64,000 nt of DNA. It comes from Russula earlei (Eukaryota > Basidiomycota > Agaricomycetes > Russulales > Russulaceae). The stretch covers positions 1 to 64,000 of the forward strand of contig JAGFNK010000024.1 of the NCBI GenBank assembly GCA_025769875.1, given 5' to 3'. The notes under the pieces were generated by a model that was not told the origin of the DNA, did not search any database, and was given only the letters and a program-made list of their open reading frames with translations. Both the position numbers and the translations under genes were made by a program. Shown here piece by piece: positions 20,388 to 30,712 of this stretch; position 1 is the stretch's first letter; each line of letters opens with the position of its first letter.

Positions 20388-22182
20388 TGTCAAGACATGT
20401 ACTGCTGATCACTAAGGACTCAGGAGCAGGTGGGCAAGGGTCGGAACAGATGGTACGCGGTGAAGGTGGCGTTGAACAGGAGGATGAGCCAAACGACGAG
20501 GAGGTACCAGATAGGGACTGGTAGGTGTTGCAAGAGACAAAGGCGAAGGCTAGAGGCCAGTGTAGCGAGGGGCTTTAAACAAGGCGGTCGTTGAAGAGTA
20601 CCTTGAAGACGAGAGTGGACTTTAAACTGAGCAGTCGCAGGGGAGTACCCAGGAGGATGAGAGTATCACAAATGGACAGTCTGACGACTGCAATGCTTCA
20701 TTGGGGTTTATATACAGTGTACAGGGTCGATTACAAAGCACTGGGACTATTCTAGACTCTTTGGTACCATCCAATAGGACTACAGAGGCATAAACTTGCT
20801 TGTGTCAAGTTTCAGGCTTACTGAGCGCATTACTGATCATTGTGGAGCGATGACATCATTATGATGTCACTGTGGGGCGCTTAGTGAGCCTATGAGGTCA
20901 CTGTGGAGTCACTCAGTCAGCCATGATGTCATTGGAGCCTTGATGACATCAGATGATTTATGCAACAGTTTCTAAGAGTTTGTGCTGCTGTTTCGGGTCC
21001 ATGGTGGCTGGGTGGCCATGTGGCTGCCACGCGATGATTACCCGATTAGGAAACCGGTGCCTGGTCGTGTTAGAGTGCCTTTGCAATAGCAATATCTTGT
21101 ACCACAGGATGTCAAGACTCACTGTTGAACTATCCAGTTCAAGAGCGAGGGATAAGCTCGAAGACTGAGTCGATAGACGTCCAAGACCGCGTGGGCAAGG
21201 AGAAGAACCCAGAGGAGCAACAAATACCAGAGAGGTATTGTTACTGTGAGAGTAGAACAATCACGCAGGGAAGAGGCCAGGATAGTCACAAGGGGATGGT
21301 CCTTAAAGGAGTATCCCAGGAATGGAGAGTGCCGTAAACAAATGGACAGTCTGAGGACTGTCCGCTACTTTATTGAGCGCTTATATACTACAAGAGAGCT
21401 GCTAAGTAGGGAACAAGTCATAACCTTGTTATCAAGCACAATAGAGTGATGAGTAAGAAGTCGGAGGACGCTTACTGAGCATGCTCAGTCATGCTCAGTA
21501 AGCTGCTGAGTAAGAAGCTTCTCTTGATGAGTAAGAGCTTCCATTGTCCACGTGTTCACTGCTTTAGTACACGTGCAAGCACCTGATTCATTTCCTGTTA
21601 GTTAGTTTAGGGCCGGTCATTTGAGGACTTGTAGTTTGGTTATGGAATAGTGTTATCTTATAAGGCCCTTATATAGTTCTATTAGGGTCCTTAGAGTCGA
21701 CCCTAATACTTCTATTAAGGTCCTTAGTGTTGCCTTATAGTTCGTTCTATAGTTATTAGAGTTGGTCTAATAACGCGTTGTAGGGCCTTTGATGCTAGGT
21801 TAGTACCTATTGTAGAGTTCCTAGGGTCGTTCCAAAGGGTCCTTAGGAAGGTTCTAATACTGTCCTTAGTTGCTAGAAGGGTTGTCTTTAAGTGGGGCTT
21901 GCTGTATGTCGATTGTGCTGAGAATCGCTCGCGCAACAATGCGCGCGCGATATTGTGGACACCTCTACTCACCCCTTTTGCTCGTGTGAACAGGGTGGCA
22001 TCATAGAGGCTGGGTTTCCTCCTATAAGGAAGGGTCCTTCAAGGGCCCTCTCCAGGGAATGGTTCATGACACAGGAGGGATAGCCCAGAAAATGGAAGGG
22101 AGTCGGCAATGCAAAGTGAGAGAGGTCTTTCTTGAGTAAAATAGGACAATCCTCGGCCAGGACTTGGCCTTGGTTTGTAACA
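20388..22182 (-). mobile_element. Solo LTR family B, copy B4, split by LTR D3
   Basis: Perfect TSD GGAAG (20383-20387, 22183-22187). Without D3 and its duplication it is 828 bp. It lies in LINE ORF2 between the post-endonuclease part and the RT. Minus orientation: TGTCAAGACATG at the low end and TTGGTTTGTAACA at the high end. Confidence 0.93.
21110..22071 (-). mobile_element. Solo LTR family D, copy D3, inside LTR B4
   Basis: 962 bp with perfect TSD CAGGA (21105-21109, 22072-22076). It has the family D TATA box, transcript-start hairpin and 14-bp inverted repeat. It keeps more CpG (GCGCGCGCGATAT) than D2 or D4, so it is probably younger. Confidence 0.93.
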
Positions 22183-22943
22183 GGAAGTGTGTGTCTACCT
22201 CTGGATGTTCTCCTGCGAAAAAATGCTGTGAAAAGGTGTCAGCCATTTCTTTGTGGGAGTTAGCAAAACCTTCCGGTTTCTTGAGTGCGGGAACTCTTGT
22301 GGTTTTGCGTCCGTGTCTCCAAGTGGTGACTTCCCAAAGTTGGGCTTTGTCAATATACTTGTTGACCCACTTACGCTTCGCTGTTTTGATGATGGACTTA
22401 AGCCTGTTGTGTGCTCGTTTCCATTCTTCCTGGTCTCTGGTTTCTTTGAGTGCCTGCACAACCCATTTGCATTCCGCATCCCACCAGGGTGCAGCATGTC
22501 TTTGATTTGGATGCCTGGTCTTGAGGGTTTCACGGTTTGTCTGCTGTATGTCAGTCATGTATCAGCTCACCTCTTCGTCCAGTTTCTCGACGGAAGGGTG
22601 GGGCATGAAGCTCCATCTTGCGCACTTTTCCTTAAAGGTTTCGATCCAGGGTTCTTGCTGCTTTGTATCCGCTATGTAGCCTAGCTCGGGGTTACTTACT
22701 GTGGGGGTTGTGTCGAGGAAGTAGGGGCTTCCTGTGAGTCAGAGCATTGTGTGGTCTGACCCAAGAGAGCCTTTCCAGTCTATGCTAAAATCGCTGAAGG
22801 TGGCGAGTCTTACCACTGCCATGTTAAACCATGCGAGGTCCAAAGTTGTGTCTTTTTCGTGAGCCACTCCTCTGCATGTTGTTTCTCCAGGTGTGTTAGC
22901 TAGGGTGAGGAGATTAGTCGCAGCCCAGTCCTCTATGTGGTTG

Positions 22944-23479
22944 TGTTAAGATTCTCTTGATTCTTCGACTGTCGTCTGTTTCCACTGATTCATCTGTGAT
23001 TACTCATGTGTCTGCTTATCGATCTGCTTACTGATTGCTTACTGATTGCTGACTGATTGCTTACTGATTGCTTACTGATTGCTTACTGATTGCTTACTGA
23101 TACTAGGAAAGAATGACTCACGCGTGAGTCATTTCTAACATTCTGAATTGCGCTTTTCGTATTTGGATACTACTGGTTCTCAGCTATGTGCACCCCGAGT
23201 TTCGTACGTATCGGATCAGCAGTTATCGAGATATCGTATAAATAGTCTGTGGTACCAAGAGTCGAGCCTTACGCTCGACTTACACTCTTAACAAGACAAC
23301 CATCTTGTCAACCAATCTAAAACAAAGTTATAGTGCAGACTCTAACTGAAAGAGGCCCCTCTCTTTTCTACATTCAATCTTCCTGAGATAATATCAAAGG
23401 GTTCAAAGTCTAGTGCTTGAACTATATCAAGCAACTCTTTCACTAAAGAGTCGGTACTAAGATCCATCAGATCTTAACA
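22944..23479 (+). mobile_element. Solo LTR family C, copy C1
   Basis: 536 bp with perfect TSD GGTTG (22939-22943, 23480-23484), inside LINE ORF2 (endonuclease). Its ends TGTTAAGAT and ATCTTAACA form a 9-bp inverted repeat. It has a tandem array of an 11-bp TTACTGATTGC unit (about 23030-23100), an 18-bp palindrome of two TGACTCA sites (23114-23131), TATAAATA near 23239, and a hairpin AGTCGAGC-CTTAC-GCTCGACT directly after it. CpG is retained. Confidence 0.92.
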
Positions 23480-24943
23480 GGTTGGCCCAATACAATTTGG
23501 GGTTATCCAGTGGTGACCAGGTTGGGGAGTGTGTGTTGAAGTCACCAATTATCAGTGTTGGTATGATGGGGTTGATATCTAGTGATATTAGCATCGCTAG
23601 CGCAGTAGCGTCCCTTAGATCGTGGTAGTAATTGACCACTCGCCAAGTTTTGTTGTCTAGTATGATGTCTATTACCTGCACACATGGGTGCTTGCACACA
23701 TCCTGTCTTGTTATTGCTGCGAAGGTTGGGTCCAAGCTATTGTCCGGGTGGGGTTTTTGCACATATGTCATTACCTTGGGCTGTTGGCCATCTTCAAATC
23801 CTGGGTAGAGGAGTTCCCACGCTGGGGAGGCTACCCCTCCCAAGATGTCGACGCCACTTTGGGCAGTGTCTTTCTGTGCCATTCCTACCCTGTCAAAACA
23901 TGGCTCCTGGATAAGTAGTAAGTTAAGTTTGGTGGCGCTATTCAGAAGTGCGTGGGTAACTGCGTTGCACTTGCACATATTTACTGACGCTATGTGTAGT
24001 GTTGGGTGTCCCATCATATATGGGTTTTGGTCTGGGCAGTGCTACCTTGAGGGCACAAGGGGGAGTGGTTTGTTGTAGTTGGGTCAACGTACTTCTGACC
24101 TTGTACCAAATTGTGCATGGTGTGGTTGGTTGTCTGAGTTGCATGTCGAGATGGCCCAGGCATGGGCAGGCCAGTCTGGTTTGTTGTCCCTTCATGTGCA
24201 GTCCTCTGCATGTCCACTCCATTTGGTGGTTGAGGTTGGGATTGCCTTTGGGGGGTCCAGGTTGGGTCAGGATCAAAAATGTCAGCATTTACCCTGTCAA
24301 TTTCCATGTCCATGTTGTCTTCTGTGTAAGTCTCCTTGTCCTTACCTTTGTTTTGGCTGCATGTCATCCTGCATGGGGCTCTCGGTCTGTAGCTGTCCCT
24401 GGTGGGGCATTTTTCATCTCTGCAGTGGTGTCCACTCATCTGGCAATTGAGGCATTTGAAATGTGTGCAGTCGCAGAAGCCTGCGGTTGTGTGTTTCCAT
24501 GGGCACTTCTGGTCATGTTCCTCGGATGCGTGAGCAGCACCACATATATAGCACTTAACTGAGTCCTTGCCCAGTGGGCATGTTTTGGATCGCTTTGTGT
24601 GTCCCAGGGCATGGCATCTCGAGCACTGTACTAGGGCTGGTTTGTCAATCCACTTACATATGGTGATTTCCTTGCCAAAGAGGGCAGTGTGGCCCTTAAC
24701 AAGTGTGTTTGTTACCAATCCCCCTGGGTCTGAGATGGCAAAGGTGAGAGTTGAGTAGGGCCCATTTATGTGTTCGATTGGCTTTAGCCATCTCGGTAGC
24801 ATGGAGAAGTGGGCTTTCTTGAGTCCTGGTAGTGAGTTGACTTCCATGAGGGGTCCATCCCATGGAGGGGCATAGTTGGCCCACTCCCTGAAATGGCCTA
24901 AGAAGGAAGGGTTCATGCAACATTATGTGGTCAAATGATATAT

Positions 24944-26313
24944 GTTACGAACCAAGGCCAAGTCCTGGCCATGGATTGTCCTATTTCACTCAAGAGAGAC
25001 CTCTCTCACTTTGCATTGCTGACTCCCTTCCATTTTCTGGGCTATCCCTCCTGTGGTACAAGATATTGCTATTGCAAAGGCACTATAACACGACCAGGCA
25101 CCCATTTCCTAATCGGGTAATCATCGCGTGGCAGCCACATGGCCACCCAGCCACCATGGTGTTAAGATCTGACAGATCTTAGTACCGACTCTTCTGGTGA
25201 AAGAGTTGCTTGATATAGTTCAAGCACTAGACTTTGAACCCTTTGATATTATCTCAGGAAGATTGAATGTAGAAAAGAGAGGGACCTCTTTCAGTTAGAG
25301 TCTGCACTATAGTTTGTTTAGATCGTTTGACAAGATAATTGTCTTGTGAAAAGTGTAAGTCGAGCGTAAGGCTCGACTTCTTGGTACCACAGACTATTTA
25401 TATGATATCTCAATAACTACTGATCCGATTCGTACGAAACTCGGGGTGCACATAGCTGAGAACCAGTAGTATCCAAATACGAAAAGCGCAATTCAGAATG
25501 TTAGAAATGACTCACGCGTGAGTCATTCTTTCCTAGTATCAGTAAGCAATCAGTAAGCAATCAGTAAGCAATCAGTAAGCAATCAGTCAGCAATCAGTAA
25601 GCAATCAGTAAGCAGATCGATAAGCAAACACATGAGTAATCACAGATGAGTCAGCGGAATAGATGACAGTCGGAGGAGAATCAAGAGAATCTTAACACAT
25701 GGACCCGAAACAGCGGCACAAACTCTTAGAAACTGTTGCATAAATCATCTGACGTGATCAAGGCTCCAATGACATCATGGCTGACTGAGCAACTCCACAG
25801 TGACCTCATAGACTCACTAAGCGCTCCACAGTGACATCATAATGATGTCATCGCTCCACAATGATCAGTAATGCGCTCAGTAAGCCTGAAACTTGACACA
25901 AGCAAGTTTATGCCTCTGTAGTCCTATTGGATGGTACCAAAGAGTCTAGAATAGTCCCAGTTCTTTGTTATCGACCCTGTACACTGTATATAAGCCCCAA
26001 TGAAGCATGGCAGTCGTCAGACTGTCCATTTGTGATACTCTCATCTTCCTGGGTACTCCCCTGCGACCGCTCAGTCTAAAGTCCTCCCTCGTCTTCAAGG
26101 TACTCCTCAATGACCGCCTTGTTTAAAGCCCCTCACTGCACTGGCCTCTACTCTTTGCCTCTGCCTTCAGCAACACGTACCAGTCCCCCTCTGGTATCTC
26201 CTAGTCGTTTGGCTCGTCCTCTTGTTCAACGCTGTTTACACCACGTACCATCTGTTCCGACCCTTGCCCACCTGCTCCTGAGTCCTTAGTGATCAGCAGT
26301 ACGTGTCTTGACA
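24944..26313 (+). mobile_element. Solo LTR family B, copy B3, split by LTR C2
   Basis: Perfect TSD ATATA (24939-24943, 26314-26318). Without C2 it is 827 bp. It is inserted in LINE ORF1. It has the CRE-like TGACATCA cluster and a perfect 19-bp palindrome (25832-25850), TATATAA near 25987 and the hairpin near 26006. Confidence 0.93.
25160..25697 (-). mobile_element. Solo LTR family C, copy C2, inside LTR B3
   Basis: 538 bp, with perfect TSD CATGG (25155-25159, 25698-25702). It is nearly identical to C1 but inverted, including the 11-bp array, the TGACTCA palindrome (25508-25525) and the TATA/hairpin. The similarity of C1 and C2 and their retained CpG suggest recent activity. Confidence 0.93.
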
Positions 26314-27986
26314 ATATATTCCCTTCAAAGGAGAACACAAAGTTCCCTTTGCTGCGTGGGTGAACGCTCCACCTACCAGCTTTCAGGGGGATTGGGTTGG
26401 CTACTGCCTTGCCCATTTGGAGGCATACTTCCCTGACAATCACATCTGCTGCTCTGGCTTGTATATTCTGTTCCACCTGTCCATCGTTATGTCCACCTGA
26501 CCTCAGGACTGTCACTTCCATGACAGCTGGCATGTTATGGGTTCTGGGTTTCAGTCCTGAGGGATTGTTGGCGTCAGCTGCCATGGTCGTGGCTATCATA
26601 GCGTACGATGCTGGTGTGATTATTGACATTGCTGGTGCAGTACCAGTGACATGTGTTCCTTGGTTTGCACCCTTGGTTTTCCTCCGGTAGGAGACCCTGA
26701 GTGAAATTAGCCTCTGTGTTACCTGGACCATTTGCTGGGGTGCTGTGGTGGGTGTCGGTGCTGATGATGGCAGTTGTTTTGTTTAGTGGTGGTGGCATGG
26801 AAAGTTTCTCCAATGCGTCTAGTCATGCCGCAAAGGGGGCCATTGCTTTCATGACTGCTTTGGTGATTGCATCTGCATCCAGGTGGGCGATGTCCTGTGT
26901 TGCGGTCAGTGTGCAAGGGTACATTTTACCTTTGGGGTTTGGTGTTGGTGATGGGTCTGCCTGACTGGTAGTTGGGTGGGATATGTTAAAGGTTCGTGTT
27001 GTGTTTTGTCCTCTTGGTGTTTGGGGCAGAGAGGGTGTGCTGTACATATTCTCAGGGTGTGTGTTCTGAGGTGTGTGGGTTTGTACTGTAGGCGGCATAG
27101 AACCAGATATAGTTCTTTTGCTTCCAGTCTTGGGCGTCATCTGTAATTGGTCAGTGTTGTCTTGAGCGTAGAGCATTAGACCCATAGACTCAGCGGATTG
27201 TATGAAGAAGGCAGTGTTCTTGTTCTGAGCAGCTACTGCGATCTCTGTCTCATGTGCAGTGGCTTGTTGCTCAATTTGGTTCTCCTTCCATGTCCTCCAC
27301 ACTTCATCCACTTCCACTAGGGCCCTCTTAGCAGCTTTCCTTCGGTAGTCCTCCAGAAGGTTGGGGTGCTCATCCTGGTAGTTGATGAGGTTGCCAGTGA
27401 TGTGGTCTGCTAGGAGGCTGGCTGCGCTCGTCAGTTTGTGGAAGTATGTGGGGTGGTTTGGTGACAAAGGAGTCAGGTCAGCAGTGGCAGTGATGATGTC
27501 TCCCACCTTGTCTTCTCCTAGTTTGTCTATTGATTGGGTAAAGCCTCTTCCAATAGCGTTAACTAGGAGGCAGCATATTTTGGCCCATTCCAGTGCGTTC
27601 AGGGTTCTCGGGGTCTTTTGGGGGGTGAAACCTTTCTGGATGATCTCAATGTAGTCATGGGTATATGAGAGTATGCCGAGGGGGTCGTTTCCCTGAACTG
27701 CTGGTTGGTTTGGGTTTAAGTCATCTCCAGTGGTGGGGTTGTGTGCTCTGGCTTCATTCCCGGCCAGAGCATGGTGTTCCAGGTTAGATGTTTTGTCTGT
27801 GTCTTCCCCATTGTCTGGGGTGGTCACAGTACCTTTTGGGTGGTCCCTTATCGGTGGGTCAGCTTTCCCTGGGTCGGGGGGCTTTACCAGAGGGGGCAGT
27901 GGGGGGTTTGAAACGAGGTTAGGGTTAGGAAGTGGTGGTGGTGGCAGACCAAGATCCATTTGGCTCCAACTGGGCTAGGGCCACTT

Positions 27987-29495
27987 GTAGGTGAGGGAAA
28001 TTCAGACTTAGTATGGCTGGAGGTGGATCTAGGAGTTTGAAAGGTAGGCTTAACAGTGGCAGGGATTGTGGCAGCCCACTTGTCAATGTGTTTTAGCTTT
28101 TTTGGTGAGGCATTGCTAAGCATCCAATAGAAAAGGGTCAATTGATCAAGCGTCAGCAAAGGATACATGAGAGAATCAATAAGAGAGTTTACCTGCCATT
28201 GATGTCCATCTGATCTGGCTTTCCACTATACACAGCCTTCACCATATGACTGTACTTGCTCTGGGTCCCCTCAATCTCATTTGTCTCAATTTTCTTCACT
28301 GCAATGTTGTGTTGAGATTACCACTGCTTTTGGGCAGTCTGATGTAATCACAGCCCAGTCGCGTTAACGCATCGGCTCCCACAGACTGGGCGCTCCTGGC
28401 TCACGCATGTCGCTCACACGTCAGATCAGCCCGGACCGGCTCAGCTCAGATGCTGCAGCCTGCGTATGTTACAATGATAAGTTAATTGATGACAGTCGGT
28501 AGCTACTAACGAACTGATCCTTCATGATACAAGTTGGTAGTTATGATTACATTGCTTAGAGACGCTTTTGCGTATTTAAGAGGCACTCAATTAGCTAGAA
28601 TTGCTTCAGTTTTGTCTTACACAAACTGAAATATCTTTGATAGATCTTAAGGATCTTATCGCTCTTATCATAACCTGCGCCCGTCTGCTTCAACATGTTG
28701 ATCTTATTGCACATCTTGACTTTCACTTTCTTCAGCTTGGGCTCCTGGAGTGGCTTGTTGTTGAAGGCAGGTGCTATCTCAACCTTCTTTTTCCCATCTG
28801 CTGTTTTTTGCCACCCTTCCAATGTTCAACTTCCACTGTGACCTTCTGAACAATTTGAACCTTATGGTTTTTGGGAGGAGGTGATGGTTCATCACTTTTG
28901 ACAGCCAAGTCACCTGCAGCAATAGGTTCAAACAAGGCTCTGTCATGGTTGTCACCCACCTCAATGTCCCTTGTCTCTGTGATGGAGGTGAGGATGGAGT
29001 TTTTGCAGTTATAGTGGGGTGGCCATGGCTTTGGAGTGAATTGTGGATGAGGAGTAGCATCAATAAGGTCCTCATTGACTATGTCATCATGCTTGAATTG
29101 GCAGTGCAGTTGATGCTCTGTTGCTGGGCCTCAGCATGAACTACCTTCACCTGAGCTTTTGCTTTGCATTTCTGTCAGACCTGAGCCATGGTTCAACACT
29201 GTGCAGGCTTGGCAATGTTTCCTGGGTGAGCTGTCTTATTTCCTGACCAGGTTTCCATCTGATGTTGACAGCAGTTGAAGGTATGACAATGTGGTTAAGA
29301 GACACAATGTTGAATGTTTTTGAAAGACATAATTTTGTTTGTTCTTACTTGCTCCAGAAATGGTAGGTGCCCCCAACAACTTGGCTCCTCAAGACAATTC
29401 CCATCAACTCCAGGATTGTTTTCAAACACAGACGTAAAGTTTCCCTTAAGCTCTGACTTCCCAATTACCCCATCCACCATCAATTCTGCATCTGT
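27987..29495 (-). pseudogene. Degenerate unknown coding region
   Basis: The minus strand has several open stretches that read as protein but are broken by stops and shifts. One around 28780-29060 includes ALFEPIAAGDLAVKSDEP and VQIVQKVTVEVEHWKGG. Another at 28200-28320 ends at a plausible splice donor after DQMDINGR. A third at 27990-28168 includes LFYWMLSNASPKKLKHIDKW. I recognise no family. It could be an old transposase-associated or host gene. The LINE inserted into it, and a CpG-richer LTR-like block interrupts it at 28343-28695. CpG is otherwise almost absent. Confidence 0.4.
28343..28695 (+). repeat. LTR-like CpG-rich insertion (family F, tentative)
   Basis: Begins TGTAATCACAGCCC and ends GCTTCAACA (TG to CA, about 353 bp). 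It contains TATTTAAG at about 28573 and then a small hairpin with arms TCAGTTT and AAACTGA at about 28606-28629. Its many CpGs contrast with the CpG-free sequence on both sides. No target duplication is evident, so the exact ends are uncertain. Confidence 0.4.
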
Positions 29496-29498
29496 TGC

Positions 29499-29640
29499 TG
29501 TTATGGCGTTGCAGCCATTGGAGCATTAGCTCAGGGTCCAGCAGCAAACCACAAAAAGAAAATCTGGGTTTTCATTGGTTTCCACTGGTTTCCCAGTTTC
29601 CAGAAACTGAAAACCCAGAGACTGGGAAACCTGGTAGACT
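29499..29640. repeat. LTR A end fragment and nested inverted repeats
   Basis: 29499-29537 matches the terminal 40 bases of a minus-strand LTR A (TGTTATGGCGTTGC). It is followed at about 29560-29635 by paired arms CTGGGTTTTCA/TGAAAACCCAG and GTTTCCCAGT/ACTGGGAAAC, which interleave into a strongly self-complementary block. The stretch 29640-29897 shows nothing recognisable. Confidence 0.5.
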
Positions 29641-29897
29641 TATAAATGCAAACAAATGTACATAGTAATTACTAGTAGAATCAACACTATGTATTTCATG
29701 TAACTAGTGGGTTGTAATAAACTCATGTGCATGATGATCAACAAAATGATTGACAAAGAAAGATCTATACTGGTCCAATGCTTCATGATGACTGAAATTG
29801 TCAGGAACCCTTGAGGAGCCATAGATAGGCAGAAGTTTAGCTGCATGAGCAATTGTGTCAATGGTAACGACTTGCACCATGGGATGACCATTCTGAT

Positions 29898-30379
29898 TGT
29901 CACAACTCACTGTTGAACAATCCTGTTCAAGAGCAAGGTAGAAGCTTGGAGATGAGTTGACTGAGTTCTAGGACAAAGTTGGCGAAAAGCATGGTCCAAG
30001 CAAGTACCAGAGGGGGACTGGCACAGGCTGTGAGAGGTGGTCACAGAAGGAGAGGGCCAGATTGTACTAGATAGGGTGGTCACAAAGGAGTATCCTTGAT
30101 AATAGAGTGCCACAAATCAAATGGACAGTCTGGAGACTGTCCACTCCTTTATTAAGCATTTATGTACAAGGGAACTACTAATTAGAGAAGTCATAACCTT
30201 GTTATCAAGCACAATGGTTGGATGAGTAAGACATCAGGAAGTGCTCAGTAAGCATGCTCAGTCATGCTTAGTAACCTGCTGAGTAAGGAGGTCCTCAATG
30301 ATGAGTAATGGCCTTTAGTGTCCACATGTTCACCATCTAGAGCTCATGCAAAGCACATGATTCATTTGCTGTAAGTTAG
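29898..30379 (-). repeat. Truncated LTR family D fragment
   Basis: Begins TGTCACAACTCACTGTTGAAC like a minus-strand D copy and runs through the TATA/hairpin region and the TACTGAGCATG inverted repeat. It stops at GCTGTAAGTTAG, where the rest of D is missing. It is followed by a small palindrome, TTTACTAATATAGTTAGTAAA-like, at about 30383-30403. Confidence 0.8.
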
Positions 30380-30499
30380 ATTTACTAATATAGTTAGTAA
30401 ATCTTGCTGACTCTCCTTCAGAGACTAAGACATGTGAATTTCCATTTTTGGAGTTCCAGAGGCAATTTTTCACTCCTTATGTTGTGTGGTTATAAGGAT

Positions 30500-30712
30500 T
30501 GAACCACTTTACTTAGTAAAGGTTGAGTAGCTCAGTGGCTGGAGTGCTTGGTCCTATTGGTTAGAGGTCCTGGGTTCAATCCTGGCAATGGGCTATTTCT
30601 TATGAGGTGACTTGGAGCTGCACTTAGCACCATCATCTTATAAGTGTATAATGCTTGTTGCTTAGTCCCCTTTCAATGGAAGACCATGGCTGGCTTCCTG
30701 TACTAAGGGTCT
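30500..30712 (+). repeat. tRNA-derived SINE-like repeat, copy 1
   Basis: Contains a polymerase III A-box-like TAGCTCAGTGG and a B-box-like GGTTCAATCC with tRNA-like spacing (about 30524-30590), then a non-tRNA tail. A related tail recurs at 31312-31460, and the tRNA-like head recurs at 32118-32225, so it is dispersed rather than a tRNA gene. Confidence 0.5.

Larger units (their letters stand above)
15860..24017 (-). pseudogene. LINE ORF2: endonuclease, reverse transcriptase, RNase H
   Basis: Starts at 24017 (MMGHPTLHIASVN), overlapping the ORF1 stop. An apurinic-type endonuclease follows (QEP, IIGDFNTHSPTW, then GSDH at about 22750, after LTR C1). The RT has LLFDIQSFFDNI, GTPQGSPASP and YVDDG at about 19630-20300. 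A post-RT region (GLNVEPEKMEV and LGFFFDSQLTW) lies near 18630 and 17500, the RNase H-like region is at about 16600-17030, and a C-terminal CPCGKPLQTVEHMLLAC zinc motif is near 16090. Four LTR blocks and several frameshifts and stops break it. The active protein would nick DNA and reverse-transcribe its RNA at the target site. Confidence 0.88.
24014..27959 (-). pseudogene. LINE ORF1: nucleic-acid-binding protein with zinc knuckles, split by LTR B3
   Basis: The start is at 27959 (MDLGLPPPPLPNP). The N-terminal part is Pro-rich, followed by a helical region around 27150-27650. A stop at 26823 and frame changes follow, then a domain ending GNFVFSFEGNI at the LTR B3 boundary. After B3 it resumes and carries three cysteine/histidine knuckles (CSRCHALGH, CYICGAAH, CLNCQMSGHHC) at about 24400-24650. 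The ORF1 stop TGA overlaps the ORF2 ATG in the four bases ATGA (24014-24017), a typical coupled stop-start layout. The protein would bind the element's RNA. Confidence 0.85.
15686..27972 (-). mobile_element. Tad-like non-LTR retrotransposon (LINE), split by five LTR insertions
   Basis: The minus-strand element ends in a poly(A) tail (T run at 15684-15699 on the plus strand). A 14-bp TSD, GGCTAGGGCCACTT, lies at 15672-15685 and 27973-27986. Insertions are D2 (17524-18486), E (18729-19608), B4 (20388-22182), C1 (22944-23479) and B3 (24944-26313). Subtracting these and their 5-bp duplications leaves about 6.7 kb, normal for a Tad-clade element. It encodes ORF1 with zinc knuckles and ORF2 with endonuclease, RT and RNase H. 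The first ATG is only 13 nt from the 5' end. It is CpG-poor with many stops, so inactive. Confidence 0.93.

Noticed and set aside
23030..23103. CRISPR-like array in LTR C
   Set aside because: The 11-bp units are directly adjacent with no unique spacers, and this is a eukaryotic transposon.
15035..30379. The D fragments at 15035 and 29898 as two halves of one split LTR
   Set aside because: They share about 40 bases of overlap and the intervening LINE has its own target duplication elsewhere, so they are separate truncated copies.
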